Origin: Streptomyces atratus
Lineage (GTDB): Bacteria > Actinomycetota > Actinomycetes > Streptomycetales > Streptomycetaceae
Reading direction: 5' to 3'
DNA length: 64,000 bases
Assembly: GCF_900119365.1 (NCBI RefSeq)
Contig: NZ_FPJO01000002.1
Span: 496,001 to 560,000, forward strand
The position numbers were made by a program, and so were the translations under genes. The stretch's first letter is position 1, and the number at the start of each line of letters is the position of its first letter. Under the pieces are notes generated by a model. The model was not told the DNA's origin and searched no databases. It saw only the letters and a program-made list of their open reading frames with translations. Below are positions 46,068-54,519 of the stretch, piece after piece.

Positions 46068-48428
46068 TCAGTCTCCGGTCTCGGGATCGCTGCCCTGCTG
46101 GTTCTCACGGTCATTTCCTATTGCATATCCGATTCTCATCGATTCCTTCAGGTCCTGACGGAAAGTGGCGTCAGCAGCAATCGTATGCCGCTCCAGGAAC
46201 CCTTCCATGGGCGCCTCAGCCATGGACTCCCCGGAACGGAACACCCTGGTCTTCTCCTCACGGGTGAGTTCCTCGACCTTTTCCTTGTGCTCCTCCACGG
46301 ACTGGTCCGAAACCTTCCCGATGAACTGACCGATGACATGTTCCACGGCTCCGCTGGCCGTATCGCTGCCCAGCGTGATCAGCGTTGCCGCCGCGCCTAC
46401 TGCCGCTACGGGTGGCAGAAATGCGACGCCCGCGGCGACCCCCACACCTGCTCCGAACTCGATCCAGCCGGACCGTGCGGCCACGGCCTTTTCGTAATCT
46501 TCTTGCTTCTTCATGTCCGACGCCACGACCTGATCCGCACGAGATTGGTCGAGCATGCCCTGCACCTCGGCGCCCGTACCAACTACTGATCGCGCATCAC
46601 CCTGGTTGACCTCGCCGCTCGAGTCCACCTGACGCTCCAACATTCCGGTGGTGTAGATCTGTTCTGCGTTGGAAAGCGTGGCGTATGCGTCTGGGTGCTG
46701 GCCGAGAGTACTGAGGAATTGACGCGCTACATCTCTTCCGTTGCGACTTACTCCATCACTGTTCACGATGGAGAAGTCGAGGTGCCCTTCCGGATTCTTG
46801 CTCGGAGCAAATACGCTGTCCGAGTCATTCTTTTCGAGCGACCAGTTGATGTCGTCGATGTACCCAGCCCCCATGACCCCGAGGCTGTCGGCCATCGCCT
46901 CCTGCTTTTTGAGCAGGCCTGCATCCGAGCCGTACTTCTCCATGACATCGCGCATGACGCCGGCGTTGCCCGCGTCCCGTTCGACACCGGCATTCGGACT
47001 GTCATACGGGTACCCGAGGGTCGCCGCCTCCAGTGCATGTCCGAGCGCGTCCGGCATGTAGCCGAGCGACCTCTCCTGTTCCTTCGGGTCGAGCGAGTCG
47101 ACATCCCCGAAGGACTTCCACTTCTCATTCCCGAAGAAGTCGAGGTAGTTGTCGATGGCCGCGCCATCCGCCTTTCCGAGGTCCGCCGTAGCATCTTTGT
47201 TGGCCGTGCCGTCCTCGTTGTACATGGTCGGGCCGTCGGAGAAGAAGTGCTTGGCTGCGTCCGGGCTGTGCCCCAGGGCTTCCAGCATGGAGACGGTGGG
47301 GTCGTATCCGGAGCCGTTGACGCCGGAGGGGTTGAACGGGTTCTTGAACGGGCTGTTCACCACCTTGCTGTCGGCGAACATGTACGGGTCCTTCTGGTGC
47401 AGCTGCGCCACGTGCTCGGCAATCGGGTTCAGGAACTTCGCACTGTAATTCCCGTACCGCATGATCCCGCCGAGCAGTTGGTATCCGAACGGCCCACCGC
47501 TGTCGTACTTGGTCAGCGGGATACGCTCGGTGCCGAGCTTGCGCAGGTCCGGACCCCAATCGGCTGTGAATTTCTTGTCACCGGAGGCGGTAGCCAGGTT
47601 GAGACCCAGGTTTTTCTGGAGCTCCTGGACGTCCTTCAGCCGCTCCTTGTCAACTTTTCCGTACTCGTACGTATCAGTCGATAGCTGACCGAAAAAGGCG
47701 AGCGACTTCTCCGGACCGAGCTTCTCGTAGAAATTCTTCGCGAACTCGCGCGACCTGCCGTTGTCGTGAAGCAGCTCGTTGAGCGCCTGCAGCTCGGTGT
47801 GCGTGATGTCCCGACCTTTGCCAGCAAGCGCGGCTGCGCGGGCCGCCTCCTCCTGGTCCAGCTTCTCGTACTTCGGCGCGGTGAAGTCGCGGCCCTTGGT
47901 GACGTTGGCCTCGAGGGCGTTCTTGAAAGCGACATCGGTGTCATTGCAGTTGTCGACGATGAGGTCGATCTTCTTCTGCCATGCCTCGATCGCCTTCTTC
48001 TGCTGGCCCAGAATTTCGAAATAGTCGGGATCCTGGTTGGGCGAGACTCCTGACTTTTCGTAAGGATGCCGAGCCGTGACCTTGCCCTTGGCGTCCACAT
48101 GGATGCCGGCCGAGGGTCCCTCGTCGTCGCGAATGCTGATCAGCTCATCTTTGGCCTTCTTGATGGCCGCGCACGCGTCTTCGAGGATCTGTTTGACCCC
48201 CTTGGCCTCAGCGGCGGCGTCCTTGAACTCCTTGGCCGTCTTGCCGATGAACCCTTTCGTGACGCCCGCGTTGACGCCCTCCCACTCGGCCTTGTCCGCT
48301 TTGGCCTTCATGCCGTCATGGGCGTCCTCGGCCAGCCGGTCCAGTTTGGCGACCATCTCCGACCAGTCGTCGGCCGCTGCCTTCAACTTGGCCACGGGCG
48401 CGTCGACAATGTCCTCGAAATTCAGCAT
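46068..48428 (-). CDS. Large T7SS effector-like protein
   Basis: Encodes 786 residues. The N-terminus is a WXG100-like helical region (AKLKAAADDWSEMVAKLDRLAEDAHDGMKAKADKAEWEGVNAGV) with another coiled helix after it; the middle (residues 220-590) is rich in Tyr/Asn/Asp and resembles the DUF6571 family; near 660-700 is a hydrophobic, Gly-rich stretch (FGAGVGVAAGVAFLPPVAAVGAAATLI) that could insert in a membrane. No toxin catalytic motif is recognised. ATG 48428; 19 bases after the small partner gene. Confidence 0.8.
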   Translation of the reverse strand: MLNFEDIVDAPVAKLKAAADDWSEMVAKLDRLAEDAHDGMKAKADKAEWEGVNAGVTKGFIGKTAKEFKDAAAEAKGVKQILEDACAAIKKAKDELISIRDDEGPSAGIHVDAKGKVTARHPYEKSGVSPNQDPDYFEILGQQKKAIEAWQKKIDLIVDNCNDTDVAFKNALEANVTKGRDFTAPKYEKLDQEEAARAAALAGKGRDITHTELQALNELLHDNGRSREFAKNFYEKLGPEKSLAFFGQLSTDTYEYGKVDKERLKDVQELQKNLGLNLATASGDKKFTADWGPDLRKLGTERIPLTKYDSGGPFGYQLLGGIMRYGNYSAKFLNPIAEHVAQLHQKDPYMFADSKVVNSPFKNPFNPSGVNGSGYDPTVSMLEALGHSPDAAKHFFSDGPTMYNEDGTANKDATADLGKADGAAIDNYLDFFGNEKWKSFGDVDSLDPKEQERSLGYMPDALGHALEAATLGYPYDSPNAGVERDAGNAGVMRDVMEKYGSDAGLLKKQEAMADSLGVMGAGYIDDINWSLEKNDSDSVFAPSKNPEGHLDFSIVNSDGVSRNGRDVARQFLSTLGQHPDAYATLSNAEQIYTTGMLERQVDSSGEVNQGDARSVVGTGAEVQGMLDQSRADQVVASDMKKQEDYEKAVAARSGWIEFGAGVGVAAGVAFLPPVAAVGAAATLITLGSDTASGAVEHVIGQFIGKVSDQSVEEHKEKVEELTREEKTRVFRSGESMAEAPMEGFLERHTIAADATFRQDLKESMRIGYAIGNDRENQQGSDPETGD

Positions 48429-48447
48429 GCGCCTGTTCCCCCACGTA

Positions 48448-48882
48448 CTACTTCAGGTATTCGTTGAGTTTGGAGACAGAAATCAGGTCGCCACCGATCT
48501 GCACATCGTCCTTCGCATGGGCGGACTTGGTGTAGTCGAGATGGTTCGAGATCTGCGCACAGGCGTCAAGAAGGGTCTTCAGGTGGGTGTTCCACCGATC
48601 ATGGACCTTCAACAGGGCGGACCCACTGGAAAAATTTCCATTAGTGAGCGCGTTCGCCGCATCGAAAGTCGAGGGGCGGGCATGGTCACCCTCCCTGGAG
48701 AGCCGGGTACGCAACCCATACGCATCGTGACCAATGGCACCCAGATGGTCCTGATTGACCGCCAGATCGGCGTTCGCGGGACCAGCCTGGCTACCTGCAC
48801 CACCCCCGACCCCATTAAGTCGCATATCAACCTTTTGCGCCGATTCTGCACGAAGAGCTGACCACTCAGCATCGAATGTCAT
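48448..48882 (-). CDS. WXG100/ESAT-6-like small secreted partner
   Basis: Encodes 144 residues, mostly helical without signal peptide: FDAEWSALRAESAQKVDMRL and LLKVHDRWNTHLKTLLDACAQISNHL. No strict WXG is seen. It is directly upstream of the large effector-like gene and would be its helical-hairpin partner for secretion (inference from context). ATG 48882 follows GGGGGAG. Confidence 0.75.
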   Translation of the reverse strand: MTFDAEWSALRAESAQKVDMRLNGVGGGAGSQAGPANADLAVNQDHLGAIGHDAYGLRTRLSREGDHARPSTFDAANALTNGNFSSGSALLKVHDRWNTHLKTLLDACAQISNHLDYTKSAHAKDDVQIGGDLISVSKLNEYLK

Positions 48883-49092
48883 TAACTCCCCCACAATCAG
48901 TTCCCGGATACCGACGAGACCATTTTCGCAGGCTCTCACGTCGGCCTCTCAGTATCAGCCAGTCCCCCGAAAGGTGATCAACCAACGACTGCCGCACGGT
49001 CCAGGCGCCGTGCGCATCCAGAATGTCACCCCTGGAAAACACCGACCGTCAAAGCAGTCGCCGCGTCGAGCCTGCCGACGCCCCGACTCCGC

Positions 49093-49650
49093 TCACGCAC
49101 CCCTCACCCGCGCCTGATCGAGCTGTGCGAGGACCGCGTCCACCGACTGCTCCACGGTCTGCCCGGTCGTGTCCAGCCAGAGCCCGATCCGCGGCGTCTC
49201 CTCCCGCAGCACACGGTCCAGCGCCTCCACCGTCCACCCGGCCCCATAACCGCTCTTGCCCCGCCCGGCCTCCCGCTCGGCAACGGCCCGCGGCTCGGGG
49301 GCGAGCACGACGACGTACAAGGGTCGCGTCCGCACGAGTTCGACGTACCCGGCCAACTCCGCCCCCAGCACCACGTCCTGAACGACAGCGGTCCAGCCCT
49401 CACCCGCGTAGGTGTCGGCCGTCATCGCAGACAGCCGGTATCGCAACCGGAGTTGAGCGGCAGCCTCCTCGTACGCCCCCGGCACCATCTCGGCCCGTCC
49501 GGACACCACCATTCGCCGGAAGACATCTCCGCGCACATGAACGGACCGGGGCAGCCGCTCGGCAAGGGCCTGGGCCACGGTGGACTTCCCGGAGGCCATC
49601 ACGCCGGTGATGAGGACAACGGCGGGGCCGGGATCAGCAGACGGCAACAC
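49093..49650 (-). CDS. P-loop nucleotide kinase-like protein
   Basis: Encodes about 185 residues. The P-loop ITGVMASGKSTVAQALAERLP is followed by HVRGDVFRRM and VVVLAPEPRAVAEREAGRGKSGYG (LID-like), pointing to a small-molecule kinase or chloramphenicol-phosphotransferase-like fold. Substrate unknown. GTG 49650 is likely; the ATG at 49695 lies in the upstream DUF397 gene. Confidence 0.8.
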   Translation of the reverse strand: MLPSADPGPAVVLITGVMASGKSTVAQALAERLPRSVHVRGDVFRRMVVSGRAEMVPGAYEEAAAQLRLRYRLSAMTADTYAGEGWTAVVQDVVLGAELAGYVELVRTRPLYVVVLAPEPRAVAEREAGRGKSGYGAGWTVEALDRVLREETPRIGLWLDTTGQTVEQSVDAVLAQLDQARVRGA

Positions 49651-49658
49651 GACCGTGG

Positions 49659-49907
49659 TCAGCCCTTGACGGCACCCGCGAGGAACGCGGACCAAGCGGC
49701 AGGAGCGACGGCAAAGGTGGGACCGTCGACGACCTTTGAGTCACGGACATGCACGGTGTGGGGGCAGGCAGCAACCTCCACGCAGGCTTCGCCCTCATTG
49801 CCGCTGTAGCTGGACTTGCGCCAGTCGTAGGCGACTTCGACGCAGGCACCGCCTTCGTTGCCGCTGTAGCTGGATTTGAACCAGGAGAGCTCGGGCCCGG
49901 TGGTCAC
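49659..49907 (-). CDS. DUF397 protein with a duplicated core
   Basis: Encodes 82 residues. DUF397 proteins (about 60-70 residues) have one WxKSSYSGxEGxxCVEVA unit; here it appears twice in a row (residues 11-26 and 31-46), then the usual HVRDSK tail. GTG start overlaps the stop of the upstream HTH gene (GTGA), so the pair is co-translated. In Streptomyces such pairs act as regulator and partner. Confidence 0.92.
   Translation of the reverse strand: MTTGPELSWFKSSYSGNEGGACVEVAYDWRKSSYSGNEGEACVEVAACPHTVHVRDSKVVDGPTFAVAPAAWSAFLAGAVKG
49770..49877 (-). repeat. 60-bp-period tandem duplication in the DUF397 gene
   Basis: Two 48-bp units (49830-49877 and 49770-49817), 60 bp apart, both coding KSSYSGNEGxACVEVA. 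DNA similarity is high, so the duplication looks recent. Confidence 0.85.
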
Positions 49908-50731
49908 AGTTGCCTCGCCTTCGTTTCGATGATCTCCGCCGACTTCCAGGGGTTGAGCGCCTGAGCCCGCAGGATGCCGAAGAGGTCGAACATGTCGCCC
50001 ACCTGCTCCGGCCTGGAGATCAACCTATCGCCGCCCTGCGCCTCCACGTACACCAGATTGCGGCCTTCTGCCGTACACATCAACTGCATCGGCCCCATCA
50101 ATCCAGCGTGCGTGTGCTGATCCGAGGGCATGACCTGCACGGTGAGGTGGTTCATCCGCCGCATGCACTCCAGCAGATGCAGCAACTGCGCCTTCAGCAC
50201 CTCCGCGCCGCCGAGGGTCCGGTCCAGGATCGACTCCTCGATGACAAACCCGACGTACGGCGGCGGCGTGCGCATCAGCACCGCCTGCCGTTCCAGCCGC
50301 GCCTCGACATGCCGGACGGTCTCGTCCTCGGTGTACGCGGGTTTGCGCGCCCCGTAGAGGGCGTACGCGTACGCCTCCGTCTGGAGCAGCCCCGGAATCA
50401 GCATCGTCTCGTATGCGCTGATGACCCGCGCCTGCCGTTCCAGCCGCGCCCAGTCCAGGAACTTCGCCGGGTACTTCTCCTCGTCGATCAGCTCGATGCA
50501 CGCCTTCAGCGCACCGCCCGCGACGAAGACCCGGTCCGCGTCGGCCAGCAGCTCCACCGACGGAATGCGCTCCGCCCGCTCGACCGCCCCCATCAGCGAC
50601 TCCGAGATCAACAGCTTGTCCGCCGCGTCCTTCTGCGTGAGCCCGGCCCGCACCCGATGGATACGGATCAGGTCCCCCACGAGCCTGCGCACCCGCGACG
50701 GCTCTCCACTGGTCCCCACAACCACCACCAC
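49904..50731 (-). CDS. XRE-family HTH regulator (DUF5753 type)
   Basis: Encodes 275 residues. N-terminal HTH_31-type domain (LIRIHRVRAGLTQKDAADKLLISESLMGAVERAERIPS) followed by a DUF5753 domain (YETMLIPGLLQTEAYAYALY, EESILDRTLGG, HLTVQVMPSDQHTHAGL). These regulators with DUF397 partners are abundant in streptomycetes; several affect development or antibiotic output. GTG start with GAGAGG upstream. Confidence 0.92.
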   Translation of the reverse strand: MVVVVGTSGEPSRVRRLVGDLIRIHRVRAGLTQKDAADKLLISESLMGAVERAERIPSVELLADADRVFVAGGALKACIELIDEEKYPAKFLDWARLERQARVISAYETMLIPGLLQTEAYAYALYGARKPAYTEDETVRHVEARLERQAVLMRTPPPYVGFVIEESILDRTLGGAEVLKAQLLHLLECMRRMNHLTVQVMPSDQHTHAGLMGPMQLMCTAEGRNLVYVEAQGGDRLISRPEQVGDMFDLFGILRAQALNPWKSAEIIETKARQL

Positions 50732-50803
50732 CCTCTCTACATCCCGTCGATGTGGATCGCGCCCTCCTGGTCACGCTACGCAACCGACGGAATCCTCATA
50801 GCT

Positions 50804-51229
50804 ATGACGAGCAAGAAGCACCCCGAATGGGTCCCGTCCGCCGGACACCAACTGCACCTGACCGGCATCCACTTCGACGCCATCCGGCTGCGGGGCGTAC
50901 GGGGCGAGGCAGTGCTGCACCACCTCGGCACCCTCACCGAGGGCGAACCGGGCCCGGTCGTACGGGAGATCGCAGGCAGCCGATGGACGTACTTCCTGAT
51001 CCCACCCGGGTCGAGCAAGGAGTACGACTGGCCTCCGGGCGCCAGGTGCTTCGGGCCGGCTGCCCGGGACCAGTACGTCGGAATCCCCGCTCCGGACGGC
51101 AACACGTACCCGCTGAGCTGGCGGTGCGGGGCGCCGCAGGAAGGGGAGTTCGTGGACGTGGAGCTGCTGTACGGGCTAGTGATGGCGCAGTTGGCTCCGG
51201 ACAGGCTCGGGGAAGATCGCACGACATAA
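50804..51229 (+). CDS. Conserved hypothetical protein, divergent from the HTH gene
   Basis: Encodes 141 residues, no membrane segments: WVPSAGHQLHLTGIHFDAIRLRGVRGEAVLHHLG, SRWTYFLIPPGSSKEYDWP, PLSWRCGAP. This type is often found divergent to an HTH/DUF397 pair in Streptomyces, so it may be its target or partner. Start ATG 50804 lacks a good ribosome binding site, perhaps leaderless. Confidence 0.7.
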   Translation: MTSKKHPEWVPSAGHQLHLTGIHFDAIRLRGVRGEAVLHHLGTLTEGEPGPVVREIAGSRWTYFLIPPGSSKEYDWPPGARCFGPAARDQYVGIPAPDGNTYPLSWRCGAPQEGEFVDVELLYGLVMAQLAPDRLGEDRTT

Positions 51230-51431
51230 ACGGTGGACGTACCGCCGACGAACCACTCAGGTGGAGGTCGCGGCCGACCTGCACGACGGTGCGAGAGCCG
51301 TCGCAGACCGCGGCCCCGCCGCCTGACGCGGGTGGTCCGCATCCCTGCGGGCACCCACGCGTATCGCCTCGGTGAACGAGCCGCGTGGGGTCGCACCCGG
51401 ACCTCGCAGCAGCGGGACTTGAGGACGGCTG

Positions 51432-52388
51432 TCACACGTCTGCGGCCGTCGGACCGTCGGCGGGCGTCGTGACCGCGACGCGCACGGCGCCGGTGGTCGA
51501 GGCTGCGACCTGTGCGATCGTGCCCTCTTCGGGGTGGCGGGCGACGACGACGGGGGCGCCCTCACGCGTCGGCACGTGGCGCACGCTCCATCCCGCGCGC
51601 TGGAAGTACGCCTGCGCGCGTGCCAGGACCCGTACCCTCACGTCCTCCGGCAGCGGCTCCGTCGACCAGGCGTGATGAACCGAGGCCCCGGACTCGTCCC
51701 GGACCACGCCGAGGCCTTCCCCGGGCTGCGTGGGCGCCGACCCGACCCGCAGGGCATCGTAGATACGGCTGGAGTGGCCGAGAGCCCGATGCCGAGCGGG
51801 ATCGTCGGCCTGCGGCTCCTCCAGTGCGGCGGGGTCGGCCTCGGTCGATGCCGAGGACTTCCCCGGCGGGAGGAAGCAGGGCGACCTCACCTTGAGGGTA
51901 GCGAGGCCCTCGCCCTTGGTGCGGTCCAGGACACCGGTGATGCCTTCCATCCAGAAGTCATCGGGCTCCGTGCGCATGCTGACCCAGGGGAAAGGGCCGG
52001 ACATATCCTCCTTGTTCGACGAGTTGTACTTGTAGCCCTGCTTCAGCCAGGCATCCCGCGCCTGCAGCACGAGGCTCTTGGCCTCGGACCCCGGAACCCC
52101 GGTCAGCTTGTAGAAGAGGGTGACCTGCAGTCGGTCGTCGGGACCGTGGTCGTCTCTGGCGATACAGGGGCCAACGGTCTCGGGGCCCGTGCGCTCCAGT
52201 GTCGGATTGGGCGACATGCCGTCCACCGCCTGGTGAACGATCTCTTCTGCCCGGTCCATCGCTTGCTGCTCGTTCATCATGACCTGCTTCGGTGTTTCTC
52301 CGCTGTCTTGCTGTGCCCCGCACGCGGTCACCATGACCGTCATGGCCGCCAGCAGTGCAGCAGCCGGGAAAGCCCCCCGCAGAGTCAT
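51432..52388 (-). CDS. Lipoprotein of the T7SS-like island
   Basis: Encodes 318 residues. Signal peptide with lipobox VTACG, anchoring it outside. The first half has Cys (GPCIARDD, SPCFLPPG); the second half is variable. ATG 52388 has GGAGGAC 5 bases upstream and overlaps (ATGA) the original stop of the decayed DUF1023 hydrolase, so it was once translationally coupled to it. No function recognised. Confidence 0.82.
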   Translation of the reverse strand: MTLRGAFPAAALLAAMTVMVTACGAQQDSGETPKQVMMNEQQAMDRAEEIVHQAVDGMSPNPTLERTGPETVGPCIARDDHGPDDRLQVTLFYKLTGVPGSEAKSLVLQARDAWLKQGYKYNSSNKEDMSGPFPWVSMRTEPDDFWMEGITGVLDRTKGEGLATLKVRSPCFLPPGKSSASTEADPAALEEPQADDPARHRALGHSSRIYDALRVGSAPTQPGEGLGVVRDESGASVHHAWSTEPLPEDVRVRVLARAQAYFQRAGWSVRHVPTREGAPVVVARHPEEGTIAQVAASTTGAVRVAVTTPADGPTAADV

Positions 52389-53102
52389 GGCTGTCCTCCG
52401 GTAACGATCCTTGCCAGCTTGTTGACTGGTTTCGTCCCAATACTGGGAGTGCGCGGGCATAATTTCGCCACCAGAGCCCGGGTGCCTCCCGGCGGGGACG
52501 TCGAAGACCACGCCGCCGAAGTCGTCGGAGACCGGGTCGGTTCCGTGAACGATCGAGTGGTCGTCGAAAAGCTCCATGTACGCCTTCGGATTGAGGGGGG
52601 CCAGGGGGCCTGCCAGCGGCGGGGCAAGGTTGATGAGATCGTTCTTGGCCGTGGCCGCGAAGACATGGTCCGCCGGGATATTCAGGTCCTTCGCATGGTC
52701 CACGCCCACGCCCGGACTACCCACCATGATCGCGTTGTCGACCGGCAGGTCTATATGGGTACTCATCGTCTGGCCTGCCACCAGGGACCCATAGCTGTGA
52801 CCCAGGAGCGTCTGGTTCACATCGCGATGGTTGGCTTCCTCAATACCCTGAAGGAAGTTGCCCAGCGGCTCCTCGGCCTTGTCGGCCCACTCGGTCTCCG
52901 TCGCATCGCTCATGATGGCCTGCGGGGCGTCGTAACCAAGCCACACGACCGATGCCGTCGAGTGGGCGAGATCGTGGCGCTCTGCCTCCGACTGGAGTGC
53001 TACAGCTCTTCCGATGTCTCCGTCGATGGACCCCAGCTTGGCAAACGTCCCGGGCACGTACGTCACCACGTTGTCGGCAGTGTCCGGATTATCGCACCAG
53101 CA
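52385..53102 (-). pseudogene. Decayed DUF1023 alpha/beta hydrolase
   Basis: The frame resembles the C-terminal half of DUF1023 hydrolases: NPDTADNVVTYVPGT, nucleophile elbow LLGHSYGSLVAG, VGSPGVGVDHAKDL. It has no start: an in-frame TAG (53103-53105) lies just upstream, 15 bases from the mycosin stop, so the N-terminal part is lost. Near 52425-52437 the frame also shifts: the family-like end NKLARIVTGGQP is in another frame and stops at a TGA (52385-52387). Two independent lesions show it is dead. Confidence 0.85.
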
Positions 53103-53120
53103 CTACGCAGCCGTGAGTAC

Positions 53121-54491
53121 TTATGCGCAGGGCGAATTGGAGCCAGGGGGAGCGGTCGGAGGGGGTCCGTAGGCCGGGTGCGTGGGCTGCTGGGATTGCT
53201 GGTACGGGTTGGTGCGCGGAGGCTGGTGCGGGTACGCGGATGGCGCGGCTGCGGAGCCAGACTTGCGACGACGGGAGCGGATAGACAGAGCCGCGGCCAC
53301 TACGCCAGTGAGCGCGACCGTGCCGATACCCAGACCGATCCAGAGACCCGTGTTGCTGCTGCCATCGGAGGCGGGGGGTGCTGCGGTCGGCTTGTTGACG
53401 TCCGCTGAACCCCCGGTCGCCTTGGATGGCTTGACGGAAGGGCTGGGGCTTGAACGCTCGGATGCAGCGAGGTCGGGGAGCGGGTACACGTCTGGCGGGC
53501 CGGGGTCGCCCGGGGCCTTGAGGGCAATGCGGGGGCGGACGATGCCGTAGCCGACATAGTCGTTGCGCTTGGCGCCGCTGGTCGGAGCACCTGCCGTCTT
53601 GAGCAGAGCCCGCAGTACCTGGTTATTGGTCCAATCCGGATACTTGGACCAGATCAGCGCGGCGGAAGCGGAAACGACAGCTGTGGCATCGCTGGTGCCA
53701 CTGGTTTTGCACAGTCTCGTGCCACCGCTGCAACCGTGCACCATGTCCACGCCTGGGGCCGAGAGATCGACCTGTGCGCCGTACTGAGAGAAATCCGACT
53801 TGTGCAAGTTCTTGCCAATCGCCCCTACGCCGACGACCCCTGGAGTCCCGGCAGGGTACTCGATCAGATTTCCCTCATCAGCAGTATTCCCCACAGCCGC
53901 AAAAATGAGCACGCCTTTATCCAGGGCATACTTCACGGAATCCGCGAGTTTTTGCGACCCCCCAATACTATCTCCGACCGAAGCATTAATGATTTTTGCA
54001 CCGTGATCAGCAGCGAAGCGAATCGCTACGGACAAGTCATCATTAAAATACTTGTTCCCTGTCGCCCCATTCACTTTATTGGTATTGTCTCTCAGCCGGA
54101 TCGGGAGAATTTTCGACCCCGGCGCGAGCCCGAAAGAACCACCACCACTAGCCACATTACCGGTCCCGGCGATAATGCTCGCCATACCAGTCCCGTGATT
54201 GTCGTAGTCCGTTTGCTCGTCTCCTGGGGAATCCTTCGCCAGATCCAATCCCTTGAGAACGCGTCCTTGGAGATCCGGGATGGATGCGTCCACGCCCGAA
54301 TCGATAACAGCTACCGTGATGTTTTTCCCCGTGCTCAATTCCCACATCTGCTCGGCCTGCATCGCATCCAAGTACCACTGGTCCGAACGGACGGTGTCCG
54401 CGTACGCAGGTCTGGCGCCCACCAGCAGCAGCGCCGTTGCAGACGAGACAGCGACACCACGACGGATGGCCGCTGCAGTGCTGGAACGCAT
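53121..54491 (-). CDS. mycP: Mycosin, T7SS-associated subtilisin-like protease
   Basis: Encodes 456 residues. Signal peptide, then a catalytic domain with triad Asp64 (AVIDSGVD), His99 (DNHGTGMAS) and Ser267 (SGTSDATA), a Pro/Ser-rich linker and a C-terminal membrane helix near 385-405 (GLWIGLGIGTVALTGVVAAALSI) with an Arg/Pro tail inside. Mycosins are the membrane protease of ESX systems. The DNA around 53881-54120 has only about 49% G+C (118/240), far below the surroundings. Confidence 0.93.
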   Translation of the reverse strand: MRSSTAAAIRRGVAVSSATALLLVGARPAYADTVRSDQWYLDAMQAEQMWELSTGKNITVAVIDSGVDASIPDLQGRVLKGLDLAKDSPGDEQTDYDNHGTGMASIIAGTGNVASGGGSFGLAPGSKILPIRLRDNTNKVNGATGNKYFNDDLSVAIRFAADHGAKIINASVGDSIGGSQKLADSVKYALDKGVLIFAAVGNTADEGNLIEYPAGTPGVVGVGAIGKNLHKSDFSQYGAQVDLSAPGVDMVHGCSGGTRLCKTSGTSDATAVVSASAALIWSKYPDWTNNQVLRALLKTAGAPTSGAKRNDYVGYGIVRPRIALKAPGDPGPPDVYPLPDLAASERSSPSPSVKPSKATGGSADVNKPTAAPPASDGSSNTGLWIGLGIGTVALTGVVAAALSIRSRRRKSGSAAAPSAYPHQPPRTNPYQQSQQPTHPAYGPPPTAPPGSNSPCA

Positions 54492-54519
54492 CTCATTCCC
54501 TTTTCCTGGTTTCGGCTAC

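Noticed and set aside
51432..53069. One 545-codon gene joining hydrolase and lipoprotein
   Set aside because: The lipoprotein has its own ribosome binding site, ATG and signal peptide, and the hydrolase lacks a start and has a frame change.
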